Shown: piece by piece, positions 17,162 to 26,044 of the stretch
Position numbering within the stretch: position 1 is the first letter of the stretch
Layout of the letters: each line of letters starts with the position of its first letter
Source of the DNA: Brevundimonas sp. A19_0
Lineage (GTDB): Bacteria; Pseudomonadota; Alphaproteobacteria; Caulobacterales; Caulobacteraceae
Assembly (NCBI RefSeq): GCF_017744255.1
Contig: NZ_JAGHQP010000001.1
Span: 248,001-312,000 of the forward strand
Length of the DNA: 64,000 nucleotides
Direction: 5' to 3'
Made by a program: the position numbers and the translations under genes
The notes under the pieces: generated by a model
Database searches by the model: none
Seen by the model: the letters and a program-made list of their open reading frames with translations, nothing else
What the model was told of the DNA's origin: nothing

Positions 17162-19261
17162 CTATCCCGCCGCCTTCACCTGCTGGCGGAAACGGTGGAG
17201 CAGGGGTTCGGTGTAGCCGTTCGGCTGCTCGACGCCTTCGAACACCAGCGCCCGCGCCGCCTGGAAGGCGAGGCTGTCGTCGAAAGCGGGCGCCATGGGG
17301 CGATACAGCGGATCGCCCGCATTCTGGGCATCGACCTTGGCCGCCATGCGTCGGAGGGCGCCGTCGACCTGCTCGGCCGTGCAGACGCCGTGCAGAAGCC
17401 AGTTGGCCATGTGCTGGCTGCTGATCCGGAGTGTCGCGCGGTCCTCCATCAAGCCGACGTCATGAATGTCGGGCACCTTGGAACAGCCCACGCCCTGATC
17501 GATCCAGCGCACCACATAGCCGAGGATGCCCTGGGCATTGTTGTCCAGCTCCTGCTCGATCTCTTCGGCACTCCAGTTGCGGCCCTCGGCCAAAGGCGGG
17601 GTCAGCAGGTCCTCGAGCGGGCGCGGCCCGGCGGCGCCCATTGCCTTTCGCACTTCAAAGACGTCGGTCTGGTGATAGTGCAGCGCATGGAGGGTGGCGG
17701 CCGTCGGTGAGGGCACCCAGGCGGTGTTGGCCCCCGTCTTGGGATGGCCCGCCTTTTCGTCCAGCATCTGCGCCATGCGGTCCGGCGCGGCCCACATGCC
17801 CTTGCCGATCTGGGCCCGGCCCGACAGGCCGCACTGGAGGCCGATCGCCACATTGCGCTGCTCATAGGCGGCGATCCAGGTGCTGGTCTTGATCTCGCCC
17901 TTTCGCACCACCGGCCCGGCCTGCATCAGGGTGTGGATCTCGTCGCCCGTGCGGTCGAGGAAGCCCGTGTTGATGAAGACGATCCGGTCCTTCACCGCAT
18001 GGATACAGGCGGCCAGATTGGCCGAGGTGCGGCGCTCCTCGTCCATCACGCCGACCTTGATCGTGTGGCGCTCCAGCCCCAGCAGGTCCTCGACCGCGTC
18101 GAACAGGCGGTTGGTGAAGGCGCACTCGTCCGGCCCGTGCATCTTGGGTTTGACGATGTAGATCGAGCCCGCGCGGCTATTCCGGTAGTGCCCCAGCCCG
18201 CGCAGATCGTAGAGGCCGATCAGGCTGGTGAGAATGGCATCGAGGATGCCTTCGGGGGCTTCCGAGCCATCGGGCATCAGCACCGCCGGGGTGGTCATCA
18301 GGTGGCCGACGTTCCGCACGAACAGGAGGGCGCGCCCGGGAAGGGTCAGTTCTGCGCCCTCGGTCGTGACATAGGTGAGATCGGGTGCGAGGCGGCGGGT
18401 CAGGGTCTTGCCACCCTTGTCGAAGGTCTCGGCCAGATCGCCCTTCATCAGGCCCAGCCAGTTGCGGTAGGCCGCGACCTTGTCCTCGGCGTCCACGCAG
18501 GCGACCGAGTCCTCCAGATCGACGATGGTGGTCAGCGCCGACTCCAGCAGGACATCGGCGATGCCCGCCGGATCGGTGCGGCCGATCGGGTGGTCCGGGT
18601 CGAACACCACCTCGATATGCAGGCCATTGTGGCGGAACAGGCGGCCCCGTTCGGTCTGGCCCACATACTGTCCGGTGTCGCGCAGGGCGATGCCCTGATG
18701 CGGGTGGCTGAGCTCGGCCCACGAGCCTTCGACCAGCGGCAGGGCCTCGTCCAGAAACGCCTTGGCCCGGGCGACGACGCGGGCACCGCGGTCCGCGTCA
18801 TAGCCACCCGCGGGCGGCAGGTCGCCCAGCGCGTCCGTGCCGTAGAAGGCATCGTACAGACTGCCCCAGCGGGCGTTGGCGGCGTTCAGGACAAAGCGGG
18901 CGTTCAGCACCGGCACGACCAGTTGCGGACCGGCCAGGGTGGCGATTTCGGCATCGACATTCTGCGTGCCGACGGTGAAAGGCGCGGGCGCCTCGGCCAG
19001 CCAGCCGATCTGCTTCAGGAAGTCGCGCTGGGCGGCCACGTCGTACGGCTGGCCCTTGCGGTCCCTGTGCCAGGCGTCGATGCGGGCCTGAAGATCGTCG
19101 CGCACAGCCAGCAGGCGCCGGTTCTCGGGCTCGGCCCAGTCGAGCAGCGCCCGCACGCCCGACCAGAATTCCCCTCCGTCGATCCCCAGCCCCGGCAGAA
19201 CCTCGTCCTCGACAAAGGCCGCAAGGATGGGGGCAACGGTCAGATCGGCACGGACGGGCAT
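17162..19261 (-). CDS. glcB: Malate synthase G
   Basis: A 699-residue cytoplasmic enzyme, near the usual 720 of the G isoform. It condenses glyoxylate with acetyl-CoA to malate in the glyoxylate shunt. Visible landmarks are [20 protein letters not shown] and [20 protein letters not shown] (isoform G N-terminus), [41 protein letters not shown] (substrate- and Mg-binding core), [18 protein letters not shown], and [20 protein letters not shown] with the C-terminal catalytic Asp region. Isocitrate lyase is not in the window. The gene is monocistronic, with the HxlR regulator gene 85 bp upstream on the same strand. Confidence 0.97.
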   Translation of the reverse strand: MPVRADLTVAPILAAFVEDEVLPGLGIDGGEFWSGVRALLDWAEPENRRLLAVRDDLQARIDAWHRDRKGQPYDVAAQRDFLKQIGWLAEAPAPFTVGTQNVDAEIATLAGPQLVVPVLNARFVLNAANARWGSLYDAFYGTDALGDLPPAGGYDADRGARVVARAKAFLDEALPLVEGSWAELSHPHQGIALRDTGQYVGQTERGRLFRHNGLHIEVVFDPDHPIGRTDPAGIADVLLESALTTIVDLEDSVACVDAEDKVAAYRNWLGLMKGDLAETFDKGGKTLTRRLAPDLTYVTTEGAELTLPGRALLFVRNVGHLMTTPAVLMPDGSEAPEGILDAILTSLIGLYDLRGLGHYRNSRAGSIYIVKPKMHGPDECAFTNRLFDAVEDLLGLERHTIKVGVMDEERRTSANLAACIHAVKDRIVFINTGFLDRTGDEIHTLMQAGPVVRKGEIKTSTWIAAYEQRNVAIGLQCGLSGRAQIGKGMWAAPDRMAQMLDEKAGHPKTGANTAWVPSPTAATLHALHYHQTDVFEVRKAMGAAGPRPLEDLLTPPLAEGRNWSAEEIEQELDNNAQGILGYVVRWIDQGVGCSKVPDIHDVGLMEDRATLRISSQHMANWLLHGVCTAEQVDGALRRMAAKVDAQNAGDPLYRPMAPAFDDSLAFQAARALVFEGVEQPNGYTEPLLHRFRQQVKAAG

Positions 19262-19346
19262 GGGCAGTCAGTCTCCTGTTCCGGGGAGCTGTAACATTCC
19301 GTGATGACCCGGCGTAAGTCGAGGCCCGATTTTGCAGCGCAGCGGA

Positions 19347-19763
19347 TCAGGGCCGGGCCCGGGCGTCGAAGTCCGCCCGGGCAGCCTCGATTTTCTCCAG
19401 GTTGGCCTCCGCCCAGCCCCAGACACCGCAGAAGGCCTCGGCCAGCGTCCGGCCCATATCCGTCAGGGCATAGTCGACGCGCGGCGGAATGACCGGGTGG
19501 ACAGTGCGCGTGACCAAACCGTCGCGCTCCATCTGGCGCAGGGTCTGGGTCAGCATCTTCTGGCTGATGTCACCCACGTGCCGGCCGACCTGGGTAAAGC
19601 GGGTCGGACCGTGCTCTTCCAGGACCTCGAGGATCAGCAGGGTCCACTTGTCCGCCACGCGCCCGATCACCTCCTTGACCAGGGCCTCGACGCGCGGGTC
19701 GGCGGGCATGTCGGTCACAGGATCCTTAATGCGGGCGGGCGGAAGCGCCGTCATGGCCGTCAC
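19347..19763 (-). CDS. HxlR-family winged-helix transcriptional regulator
   Basis: A 138-residue protein with the HxlR signature: VADKWTLLILEVLEEHGPTR, then FTQVGRHVGDISQKMLTQTL (recognition helix), REMERDGLVTR-like wing region and PPRVDYALTDMGRTL. HxlR proteins are small dimers that often sense electrophiles or redox state and control a divergent oxidoreductase. Here the divergent neighbour is an SDR oxidoreductase, so that gene is the likely target along with the regulator itself. There is no cysteine near the N-terminus (one Cys, AFCGVWG, lies late in the protein), so a simple YodB-type Cys switch is not obvious. A start three codons further in (MTALPP) is also possible. Confidence 0.9.
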   Translation of the reverse strand: MTAMTALPPARIKDPVTDMPADPRVEALVKEVIGRVADKWTLLILEVLEEHGPTRFTQVGRHVGDISQKMLTQTLRQMERDGLVTRTVHPVIPPRVDYALTDMGRTLAEAFCGVWGWAEANLEKIEAARADFDARARP

Positions 19764-19771
19764 TCTCCTTC

Positions 19772-19805
19772 AGGTAAGTACAAATCTTTTCGGTGCCTTC
19801 TTACC
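19772..19805. promoter_or_regulatory. Candidate HxlR operator in the hxlR/SDR divergent promoter
   Basis: Within the 91-bp divergent gap, AGGTAAG (19772-19778) faces CTTACC (19800-19805) as an inverted repeat, spanning an AT-rich core with TACAAATCTTTT. Such GTAAG/CTTAC half-sites resemble those described for HxlR-type regulators. An AAGGAG ribosome site for the SDR gene follows further on. Confidence 0.4.
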
Positions 19806-19854
19806 ACAAGTGCGCGGCATGCCCAGTTTGGGGCTCGCGAAAAGGAGACCCCCC

Positions 19855-20604
19855 ATGCAAATCGCCAACGACACTATTCTCATCACCGGCGGCAGCGCCG
19901 GCATCGGCCGCGCCCTTGCCGAGGCCATGCACCGTGACGGAGCGAAGGTCATCATCACCGGTCGCCGCGAGGATGCCCTGCGCTCGGTCGCCGAGGCCAA
20001 CCCGGGCATGGACTGGGCCGTGCTGGACATGACCGATGCCGCCGCCATCGCCGCCTTTGCCGCCCAGGTCACCCGCGACCACCCGGCCCTCAATGCCGTC
20101 ATCCACAACGCCGGCATCATGGAGGTCGAGGACCTGACGGCCGACGCCTGGGACCTCGACCGCGTCGACCGCACCCTGGATACCAACCTGCTCGGCCCGA
20201 TCCGGCTGACCGCCGGCCTGATCGGCCATCTGAAGCAGCAGCCGATGGCGAGTGTCATGACCGTGTCGTCAGGACTGGCCTTTGTGCCGTTGGCTGCAAC
20301 ACCGATCTATTCGGCGACCAAGGCGGCCATCCACTCCTGGACCCAGGCCCTGCGCAGCCAGCTGAAGGACACCCCCATCGAAGTGCTGGAACTGGCCCCG
20401 CCGGGCGTCGCCACCGACCTGATGCCGGGCCATGCCGAGAACCCCGCCTCCATGCCGCTCGATGCCTATATCGCCGAGGTCATGGACCTGATCCGCTCGG
20501 GCAATACCCCGGCCGGCGAGATTCTGGTCGAACGTGTCAAACCGCTCCGCTTTGCCGAACGTGACGGCTATCAGGCGGTCTACGCGCATCTGAACGGCGG
20601 CTGA
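19855..20604 (+). CDS. Short-chain dehydrogenase/reductase (DltE-like SDR)
   Basis: A 249-residue classical SDR. The NAD(P) motif ILITGGSAGIGRALAEAM is at residues 8-25, NAGIMEVED near 85, and the active site has Ser in VMTVSSGLA with the Tyr and Lys in PIYSATKAAIHSW. The TGxxxGIG and NNAG-type motifs are intact. Substrate is unknown; close relatives are annotated as DltE-like oxidoreductases. The ATG at 19855 has an AAGGAG ribosome site 8-10 bp upstream. It is divergent from the HxlR gene and probably controlled by it, a pairing typical of electrophile- or quinone-responsive reductases. Confidence 0.93.
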   Translation: MQIANDTILITGGSAGIGRALAEAMHRDGAKVIITGRREDALRSVAEANPGMDWAVLDMTDAAAIAAFAAQVTRDHPALNAVIHNAGIMEVEDLTADAWDLDRVDRTLDTNLLGPIRLTAGLIGHLKQQPMASVMTVSSGLAFVPLAATPIYSATKAAIHSWTQALRSQLKDTPIEVLELAPPGVATDLMPGHAENPASMPLDAYIAEVMDLIRSGNTPAGEILVERVKPLRFAERDGYQAVYAHLNGG

Positions 20605-20614
20605 TCGCCGGAAA

Positions 20615-20758
20615 GAATGAGGGCCGGCCTTGACTTGGCCGCAATGGAGGCCCACTTGCGCTGCATCGCACAATCGCGATGCCCGGTGCGCTCCAGCGCG
20701 TGTGGGTCCCTGATACCGGGACCTGACTGTAGAAGCGACCGGCCCTCACATCTCATTC
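20615..20758 (+). ncRNA. Candidate structured RNA, rod-like with central bubble (6S-like shape)
   Basis: A 260-bp gap before the helicase gene holds strong nested pairing. The outer stem joins GAATGAGGGCCGG (20615-20627) with CCGGCCCTCA (20739-20748) and CTCATTC (20752-20758). The inner stem joins CCCAC (20651-20655) with GTGGG (20702-20706) and GCGCTG (20658-20663) with CAGCGC (20694-20699). The apical hairpin is at 20664-20681. A side hairpin GGTCCC/GGGACC (20705-20723) lies on the 3' side of the internal loop. This topology resembles 6S RNA, but the length (about 145 nt) is short and the usual ygfA neighbour is absent. A leader element of the helicase gene is the main alternative. The strand is a guess. 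Confidence 0.4.
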
Positions 20759-20864
20759 GCTGCCCGGACACGCGGGGTGGCGCCCGTTCAAGCCGGTTCC
20801 TGAAGACAGGGGCCGGACAGGCGGTGCGCCCATGGGTCGTGCCGCATGCGAAAGATCATCCGCC

Positions 20865-22310
20865 ATGAGCCACACCACTTTTGACTCCATGGGCCTTAAC
20901 CCGGCCCTCCTTCAGGCGCTTGCGTCCGAGGGTTACACCACCCCCACCCCGATCCAGGCCCAGTCCATCCCCGATGTAATGACCGGCCGTGACCTGCTGG
21001 GCATCGCCCAGACCGGCACCGGCAAGACGGCGGCCTTTGCCCTGCCGATCCTGCACCGGCTGGCGGCCAACCGCGTCGCCCCCCTGCCCCGCACCACCCG
21101 GTGTCTGGTGCTTTCGCCGACGCGCGAACTGGCCACCCAGATCGCCGAAAGCTTCAAGGCCTATGGCAAGCACCTGGGCTTCCGCGTGGCCGTGATCTTC
21201 GGCGGCGTGAAGTACGGCGCCCAGGAGCGTGCCCTGCAGCAGGGACTGGACGTTCTGGTCGCCGCCCCCGGGCGTCTGCTGGACCACATCCAGCAAAAGA
21301 ACCTGGACCTGAGCGCCACCGAAATCTTCGTGCTGGACGAGGCCGACCAGATGCTCGACCTCGGCTTCATCAAGCCGATCCGCCAGATCGTCAGCCGCAT
21401 TCCGGCCAAGCGCCAGAACCTGTTCTTCTCGGCCACCATGCCGTCGGAGATCGGCAAGCTGGCCGGCGAACTGCTCAAGGATCCCAAGCGGGTCCAGGTG
21501 ACGCCCCAGGCCACCACCGTGCAGCGCATCAAACAGTCGGTCGTCTGGATCGAACAGGGCCGCAAGCGCGCCCTGCTGACCGAAATGTTCAGCGATCCCG
21601 GCTATACCCGCTGCCTGGTCTTCACCAAGACCAAGCACGGCGCGGACAAGGTCGCGGCCTATCTGGAAGCGGGCGGCGTCGAGGCCGGTGCCATCCACGG
21701 CAACAAGAGCCAGCCCCAGCGCGAGCGCACCCTCGAGGCCTTCAAGAAGGGCAAGCTCCGGGTACTGGTCGCCACCGACATCGCCGCGCGCGGTATTGAT
21801 GTCGATGGCGTGTCGCACGTCGTGAACTTTGAACTGCCCTTCGTGCCCGAAGCCTATGTGCACCGCATCGGCCGGACGGCGCGGGCCGGCGCCGACGGCA
21901 CCGCCATCAGCTTTGTCGCCGGTGACGAGATGAAGCTGCTGAAGGACATCGAAAAGGTCACCCGCCAGAAGATCCCGGCGATCGACCGTCGCAACGACAA
22001 GGCGCTGGGCGCCCTGGATGCCGCCATCAGCGCCGCCGGTGTCGCCAAGAAGCCGACCCTGCCCGATCGTGAGGATCGCCCGGGCCGCGACGGAGACGGC
22101 GAAGGCCGTCGTCGCAACCGGCGCGCGCCGCGCGGCAATGCTCCGCGTGGAAACGGGCCGAAGGGCGAAGGTCAGCGTGGCCCCCGCCCCGAGCGGTCGT
22201 CCTACAACCCCATGGCCACGGAACAGGGTGGCGCCGGCTCGCCGCCTCCGGTGGCAAAGCTGAAGCGCCGGCGGCGTCCGGCCCGCAAGCCCGCGACCGC
22301 CACCAGCTAG
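20865..22310 (+). CDS. DEAD-box RNA helicase (RhlE-like)
   Basis: A 481-residue helicase with all core motifs: Q motif TTPTPIQAQSIP, motif I AQTGTGKTA, Ia PTRELATQ, II VLDEADQML, III SATMP, V ATDIAARGID and VI HRIGRTARAG. The C-terminal tail from about residue 385 is Arg/Gly/Pro-rich and basic, as in RhlE proteins, where such tails bind RNA. It unwinds structured RNA in ribosome assembly or mRNA turnover, often with cold induction. The start at 20865 (MSHTTFDSMG) begins just before the conserved region; an upstream in-frame ATG at 20832 gives an unconserved extension. The long structured leader upstream could be cis-acting. A hairpin follows the gene. Confidence 0.95.
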   Translation: MSHTTFDSMGLNPALLQALASEGYTTPTPIQAQSIPDVMTGRDLLGIAQTGTGKTAAFALPILHRLAANRVAPLPRTTRCLVLSPTRELATQIAESFKAYGKHLGFRVAVIFGGVKYGAQERALQQGLDVLVAAPGRLLDHIQQKNLDLSATEIFVLDEADQMLDLGFIKPIRQIVSRIPAKRQNLFFSATMPSEIGKLAGELLKDPKRVQVTPQATTVQRIKQSVVWIEQGRKRALLTEMFSDPGYTRCLVFTKTKHGADKVAAYLEAGGVEAGAIHGNKSQPQRERTLEAFKKGKLRVLVATDIAARGIDVDGVSHVVNFELPFVPEAYVHRIGRTARAGADGTAISFVAGDEMKLLKDIEKVTRQKIPAIDRRNDKALGALDAAISAAGVAKKPTLPDREDRPGRDGDGEGRRRNRRAPRGNAPRGNGPKGEGQRGPRPERSSYNPMATEQGGAGSPPPVAKLKRRRRPARKPATATS

Positions 22311-22320
22311 GCCTCGACAG

Positions 22321-22350
22321 ACCCCCTTCGGCAACGGAGGGGGTATTGTT
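22321..22350 (+). terminator. Terminator-like hairpin after the DEAD-box gene
   Basis: ACCCCCT (22321-22327) pairs with AGGGGGT (22338-22344), with further CG pairs inside, followed by a weak T-rich ATTGTT. Confidence 0.65.
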
Positions 22351-22416
22351 CATATGGACCTGTTTGCATTTTAAACTGGTCTATGGTATCCAGCCGACTT
22401 CACTGGAGGCCGCCCT

Positions 22417-23637
22417 ATGTCCCTGACCCCTTCCCCGCCCGCCGACCAGCGCCTGCATGGACTGGATGCCCTGCGCGGATTCGCGCTGCTGCTCGGCGTG
22501 GTGCTTCACGCCAGCCTGTCCTTCTTCCCGGAGCAGACCTGGATCGTTCACGACTCCAGCACCTCGATCGGGGCGGCCTGGCTGTTCTTCGCGATCCACC
22601 TGTTCCGTATGACGGCCTTCTTCCTGATCGCCGGCCTGTTCGCCCATATGATGCTGGGCAGGCGGGGCTGGATCGGGTTTGCAAAGGATCGGCTGATCCG
22701 CATCGCAGGCCCTTTCGCGGTCTTCTGGCTGCCGGTCATGGCGGGGATCATCACCGCCCTGGTCTGGAATGCCTATGCTACCGGCCTGATCACGCCCGGT
22801 GCCGAACCGGCACCCAACCCCACCTATGACTGGACCAACTTCCCCCTGACCCATCTATGGTTCCTGTGGGTGCTGCTGATCTTTTACGTCGCCATGTTGG
22901 TGCTGAGGGCGCCGTTCGCCCTGCTGGACCGGAACAGCGGCTGGGGACGGACGATGGACCGCCTGACGGGCGCATTGATCGGGCCCTGGACACCAGTCGT
23001 CCTGGCCCTGCCATTGGCCTGGGCCCTCTGGAGCGACCCGACCTGGATTGCCTTCTTCGCCGTGCCCACGCCGGACGCGGGCCTGATCCCCAATACCGCA
23101 GCGCTGGTCGGCTTTGGTACAGCCTTTGGGATGGGCTTCCTGCTGGATCGTCGCCGCGACCTGCTGCAGCGGATCGCCGGCTGGTCGCCGGTCTTCCTCG
23201 GCCTCGCGGTCGGGACCGGGATCACCGGCTACATGCTGGCCGGAGGGCCCGTGCTCGTACCGATGGCCGAGCAGACGAGTGACAAGGCGGTGCTTGCCGT
23301 CGTCATGGCAATCGCAGTGCATGCCTCCGCGCTGGCAGCCATGGGCCTGTGCCTGAAATTCCTGTCGTCGGCCGCGACGTGGCGCCGTTACCTGTCTGAC
23401 TCGTCCTACTGGGTCTACATCCTTCACCTGCCGCTGGTCATGCTGGCCCAGGTGTGGATCCAGGACTGGCCCACCCCGTGGTGGATCAAGCTGGGCGGCG
23501 TCTCTCTGGGCGTGCTGGCCATTTGCCTGGTCACCTATGAGCTGCTGGTCCGCCACACCTTCATGGGCCGCTGGCTGAACGGGCGTCGCATTCCCTGGAA
23601 ACGTCCTGTCGATGCCATCCCCGTTCCCGCCGAATAG
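22417..23637 (+). CDS. Acyltransferase-3 family integral membrane protein (OpgC/MdoC-like)
   Basis: A 406-residue polytopic protein with about ten transmembrane helices. It opens with RLHGLDALRGFALLLGVVLH, the acyltransferase-3 signature with Arg and His in helix 1, and has FHLFRM-type and FFLIAGLFAHMM segments, RLIRIAGPF, and SYWVYILHLPLVM near residue 335. The family transfers acyl or succinyl groups to extracytoplasmic sugars; the wording of the motifs recalls OpgC, which modifies periplasmic glucans, but the substrate cannot be read from the sequence. It is flanked by a terminator upstream and begins a run of five same-strand genes, the next 54 bp away. Confidence 0.88.
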   Translation: MSLTPSPPADQRLHGLDALRGFALLLGVVLHASLSFFPEQTWIVHDSSTSIGAAWLFFAIHLFRMTAFFLIAGLFAHMMLGRRGWIGFAKDRLIRIAGPFAVFWLPVMAGIITALVWNAYATGLITPGAEPAPNPTYDWTNFPLTHLWFLWVLLIFYVAMLVLRAPFALLDRNSGWGRTMDRLTGALIGPWTPVVLALPLAWALWSDPTWIAFFAVPTPDAGLIPNTAALVGFGTAFGMGFLLDRRRDLLQRIAGWSPVFLGLAVGTGITGYMLAGGPVLVPMAEQTSDKAVLAVVMAIAVHASALAAMGLCLKFLSSAATWRRYLSDSSYWVYILHLPLVMLAQVWIQDWPTPWWIKLGGVSLGVLAICLVTYELLVRHTFMGRWLNGRRIPWKRPVDAIPVPAE

Positions 23638-23691
23638 CTTGCCAAGCCCTGCCCGGTCGTTCACCTCAGGATACCGGCTCCGGAGACTCAC

Positions 23692-24336
23692 ATGACCGAT
23701 CATTCCCGCAGCACACCGGAAGCGGATCTGGCCTTCCTGCGCTCCGTCATCGAGGGCGGTATGAGCGGCCGGGGCATGCTGACCATGGGCGTCGCCTATA
23801 TGGCGGGCGGCATCCTCTATGGCCTGCAGTGCCTGTTCCACATCGCCCAGATGAAGGGGTGGGTGGTCCTGGCGCCCCTGCCGACTCTTCTCGTGCTGAT
23901 TGGCTTCACAGCTGCCTTCTGCCTCGTCCTGGGCTGGGCCGTGCGCGAGGATCGAAAACTCAAAGTGTCACAGGGCCCGCTCGCCACACGCACCATGAAC
24001 GCGGCCTTCAGCGCCACGGGCATGGTCAATCTGGCGGTCATCCTGATCTTCGGTGTGGGCTCTGCGCGGGATCACGACTTTGCCACCTGGCTCTACTACC
24101 CGGCCATCGTGTTCGCCGCCCAGGCCGCGGCCTGGTACGTCGCCTGGAGCCTGAAGCGACGCGCCTGGATGCTGGCCACCGCAGCCGGGGGGTGGGTGAC
24201 GGCGGTGGGCCTCGGCCTGCTGGTCCGCCATGGCGACATCTACCTCTATGTCTGCACCGCGGCCCTGTTCCTGCTGTTCGCCCTGCCCGGCTGGATCATG
24301 GTGCGCGGCGCGATGCAGGTCCGGACCGCGACCTGA
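23692..24336 (+). CDS. Hypothetical membrane protein, about six TM helices
   Basis: A 214-residue protein whose soluble N-terminus (DLAFLRSVIEGG) is followed by about six hydrophobic helices starting with GRGMLTMGVAYMAGGILYGL. I do not recognise a named family function. It stops 3 bp before a small winged-helix regulator gene, an arrangement common for membrane proteins paired with wHTH proteins. The pairing suggests the two form a functional unit, perhaps a regulator with its membrane target, but the sequence gives no direct evidence of that. Confidence 0.8.
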   Translation: MTDHSRSTPEADLAFLRSVIEGGMSGRGMLTMGVAYMAGGILYGLQCLFHIAQMKGWVVLAPLPTLLVLIGFTAAFCLVLGWAVREDRKLKVSQGPLATRTMNAAFSATGMVNLAVILIFGVGSARDHDFATWLYYPAIVFAAQAAAWYVAWSLKRRAWMLATAAGGWVTAVGLGLLVRHGDIYLYVCTAALFLLFALPGWIMVRGAMQVRTAT

Positions 24337-24339
24337 TCC

Positions 24340-24642
24340 ATGGCACTGGGCGACCTCGGACGGATCGATGAGGTGATTCACGGCCGCATGCGGCTGGGGA
24401 TCATGGTCTATCTGGCCGATGTCGAGAGCGCCGATTTCACCGAGCTGAAGACCGTGCTGGAGGCCACCCAGGGCAATCTGTCGGTCCACCTGAAGAAGCT
24501 GGCCGAGGCGGATTATGTGGCCATCACCAAGCGGTTCAAGGACAACAAGCCCCTGACCGAAGTTGCGATCACCGAGACCGGGCGACGCGCCTTTGCGGCC
24601 TATCTGGATGCCCTGAGCGGACTGATCGGAGGACGCGACTGA
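24340..24642 (+). CDS. Small winged-helix (ArsR/MarR-like) transcriptional regulator
   Basis: A 100-residue, single-domain DNA-binding protein: RMRLGIMVYLADVESADFTE, then LKTVLEATQGNLSVHLKKL (helix-turn-helix), EADYVAITKRFKDNKPLTE (wing) and ITETGRRAFAAYLDAL. This is the stand-alone wHTH type often annotated simply as transcriptional regulator. It has no sensor domain and no metal-binding Cys. It overlaps the next gene at TGATG and follows the membrane protein gene closely, so the three are one transcript. Confidence 0.88.
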   Translation: MALGDLGRIDEVIHGRMRLGIMVYLADVESADFTELKTVLEATQGNLSVHLKKLAEADYVAITKRFKDNKPLTEVAITETGRRAFAAYLDALSGLIGGRD

Positions 24643-25241
24643 TGGCGCCCGTGGTTGTTGATCCGGATCGCGTCCATGCCTTCGAGGACGCCGGGGCGTT
24701 CAACGCATGGCTGGACGGGCACCACGCCCAGGAGCCCGAGGTCTGGATCCGGATATTCAAGGTGCGCTCGGGATACACCAGTGTAACCTGGGCCGAGGCG
24801 GTGCCGGTGGCCCTGGCGTGGGGCTGGATCGACGGCATCCGGAAAAGCCTCGACGACGCCAGCTTTCTGCAGCGCTTCACGCCGCGCGGCCCGAAAAGCG
24901 TGTGGAGCGAGATCAATGTCGCCCACGCCGAGCGGCTGATTGCCGAGGGCGCCATGCAGCCGTCGGGGCTGAGGCAGGTCGAGGCGGCCCGGGCGGACGG
25001 GCGCTGGGCGAAGGCCTATCGCGTCAAGAACGCCGAGGTTCCGGAAGATCTGATGGCCGCCATACAGGCCAACTCGCAAGCGCTGGCGATGTTCGGCACG
25101 CTCACCGCCAATAATCGCTTCGCCCTGATCCACCGAACGGAGTCGTTGAAGACCGAGGCGGGGCGGAAGAACCGGATCGCGCAGTTCGTCGACATGCTCG
25201 CACGCGGCGAGACGATCTATCCGCAGGGGCGAAAGACATGA
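24642..25241 (+). CDS. YdeI/OmpD-associated family protein
   Basis: A 199-residue soluble protein with the YdeI family pattern: AFNAWLDGHHAQEPEVWIRI, TWAEAVPVALAWGWIDGIRK, RFTPRGPKSVWSEINVAHAE and a C-terminal half with the conserved TLTANNRFALIHR and GRKNRIAQFVDMLARGE. Members are sometimes named bacteriocin-protection proteins, but a molecular activity has not been settled as far as I know. It overlaps the regulator gene upstream by 1 bp and folP downstream by 4 bp, so it is part of a folP-containing operon. Confidence 0.88.
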   Translation: MAPVVVDPDRVHAFEDAGAFNAWLDGHHAQEPEVWIRIFKVRSGYTSVTWAEAVPVALAWGWIDGIRKSLDDASFLQRFTPRGPKSVWSEINVAHAERLIAEGAMQPSGLRQVEAARADGRWAKAYRVKNAEVPEDLMAAIQANSQALAMFGTLTANNRFALIHRTESLKTEAGRKNRIAQFVDMLARGETIYPQGRKT

Positions 25242-26044
25242 TCAGACGCCCCCGCGTCATGGGCATCGTCAATGTGACTCCGGACAGCTTTTCCGACGGC
25301 GGGCGGCTGTCGACGCTCGAGGCTGCGGTGACGCATGGCCTGGCACTGGTCACGCAGGGCGCGGACATTCTGGACATCGGCGGCGAGAGCACGCGGCCCG
25401 GCGCCGATCCGGTCAGCGAAGGCGACGAACTGGCGCGCGTCCTCCCCGTCATCGAGGCGCTCCGCCGGCAATGGGACGGGCCGATCAGCATCGACACGCT
25501 CAAGCCCGCCGTGGCCCGCGCGGCGGTGAAGGCCGGCGCCACGATGTGGAACGATGTCACCGCCCTCGGAGGAAGATCCGCCAGCCCCGCAGTGGCGGCC
25601 GAACTCGGGTGCGACGTCGTGCTGATGCACATGCAGGGCGAGCCGCGCACCATGCAAGCCGCGCCCCGCTATGACGATGTGGTGGTCGAGGTCCGCGACA
25701 GGCTGGTGGAGCGTGCCGCAGCGGCCATGGCGGCAGGTGTCGCCCGTGAACGCATCTGGCTGGACCCGGGCATCGGCTTCGGCAAGACGCTGGATCACAA
25801 TCTGGCGCTCACACGACATCTCGACGTGCTCACGGCCACCGGCTTTCCGGTCCTCTTCGGGGCCAGCCGGAAGCGGATGATCCAGGCGGTGGATCCCTCA
25901 GCCCACGATCCCCTCGACCGGCTGGGGGGTTCGCTGGCCCTGGCGCTGGAGGCCGCGCGGCGCGGCGCCGAACTCATCCGCGTCCATGATGTGCGCGAGA
26001 CGGTTCAGGCCCTGGCCGTACAGGCGGCGATCAGCGGTCCCTGA
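25238..26044 (+). CDS. folP: Dihydropteroate synthase
   Basis: A 268-residue TIM-barrel enzyme that joins p-aminobenzoate to dihydropterin pyrophosphate in folate synthesis, the sulfonamide target. Both signatures are clear: MGIVNVTPDSFSDGG (residues 8-22) and DIGGESTRPGADPV (near 47); SIDTLKP, MWNDVTAL, DPGIGFGKTLDHN and FGASRKRM (pterin and phosphate site) follow. The ATG overlaps the upstream stop (ATGA), so translation is coupled. The last 14 bp overlap the convergent mscS-like gene. glmM, its neighbour in many bacteria, is absent. Confidence 0.96.
   Translation: MIRRPRVMGIVNVTPDSFSDGGRLSTLEAAVTHGLALVTQGADILDIGGESTRPGADPVSEGDELARVLPVIEALRRQWDGPISIDTLKPAVARAAVKAGATMWNDVTALGGRSASPAVAAELGCDVVLMHMQGEPRTMQAAPRYDDVVVEVRDRLVERAAAAMAAGVARERIWLDPGIGFGKTLDHNLALTRHLDVLTATGFPVLFGASRKRMIQAVDPSAHDPLDRLGGSLALALEAARRGAELIRVHDVRETVQALAVQAAISGP

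Noticed and set aside
20615..20758. SRP 4.5S RNA or tmRNA
   Set aside because: The SRP tetraloop region (GGAAGGAAGCAGCC-like) and any tRNA-like ends are missing; size also disagrees with tmRNA.
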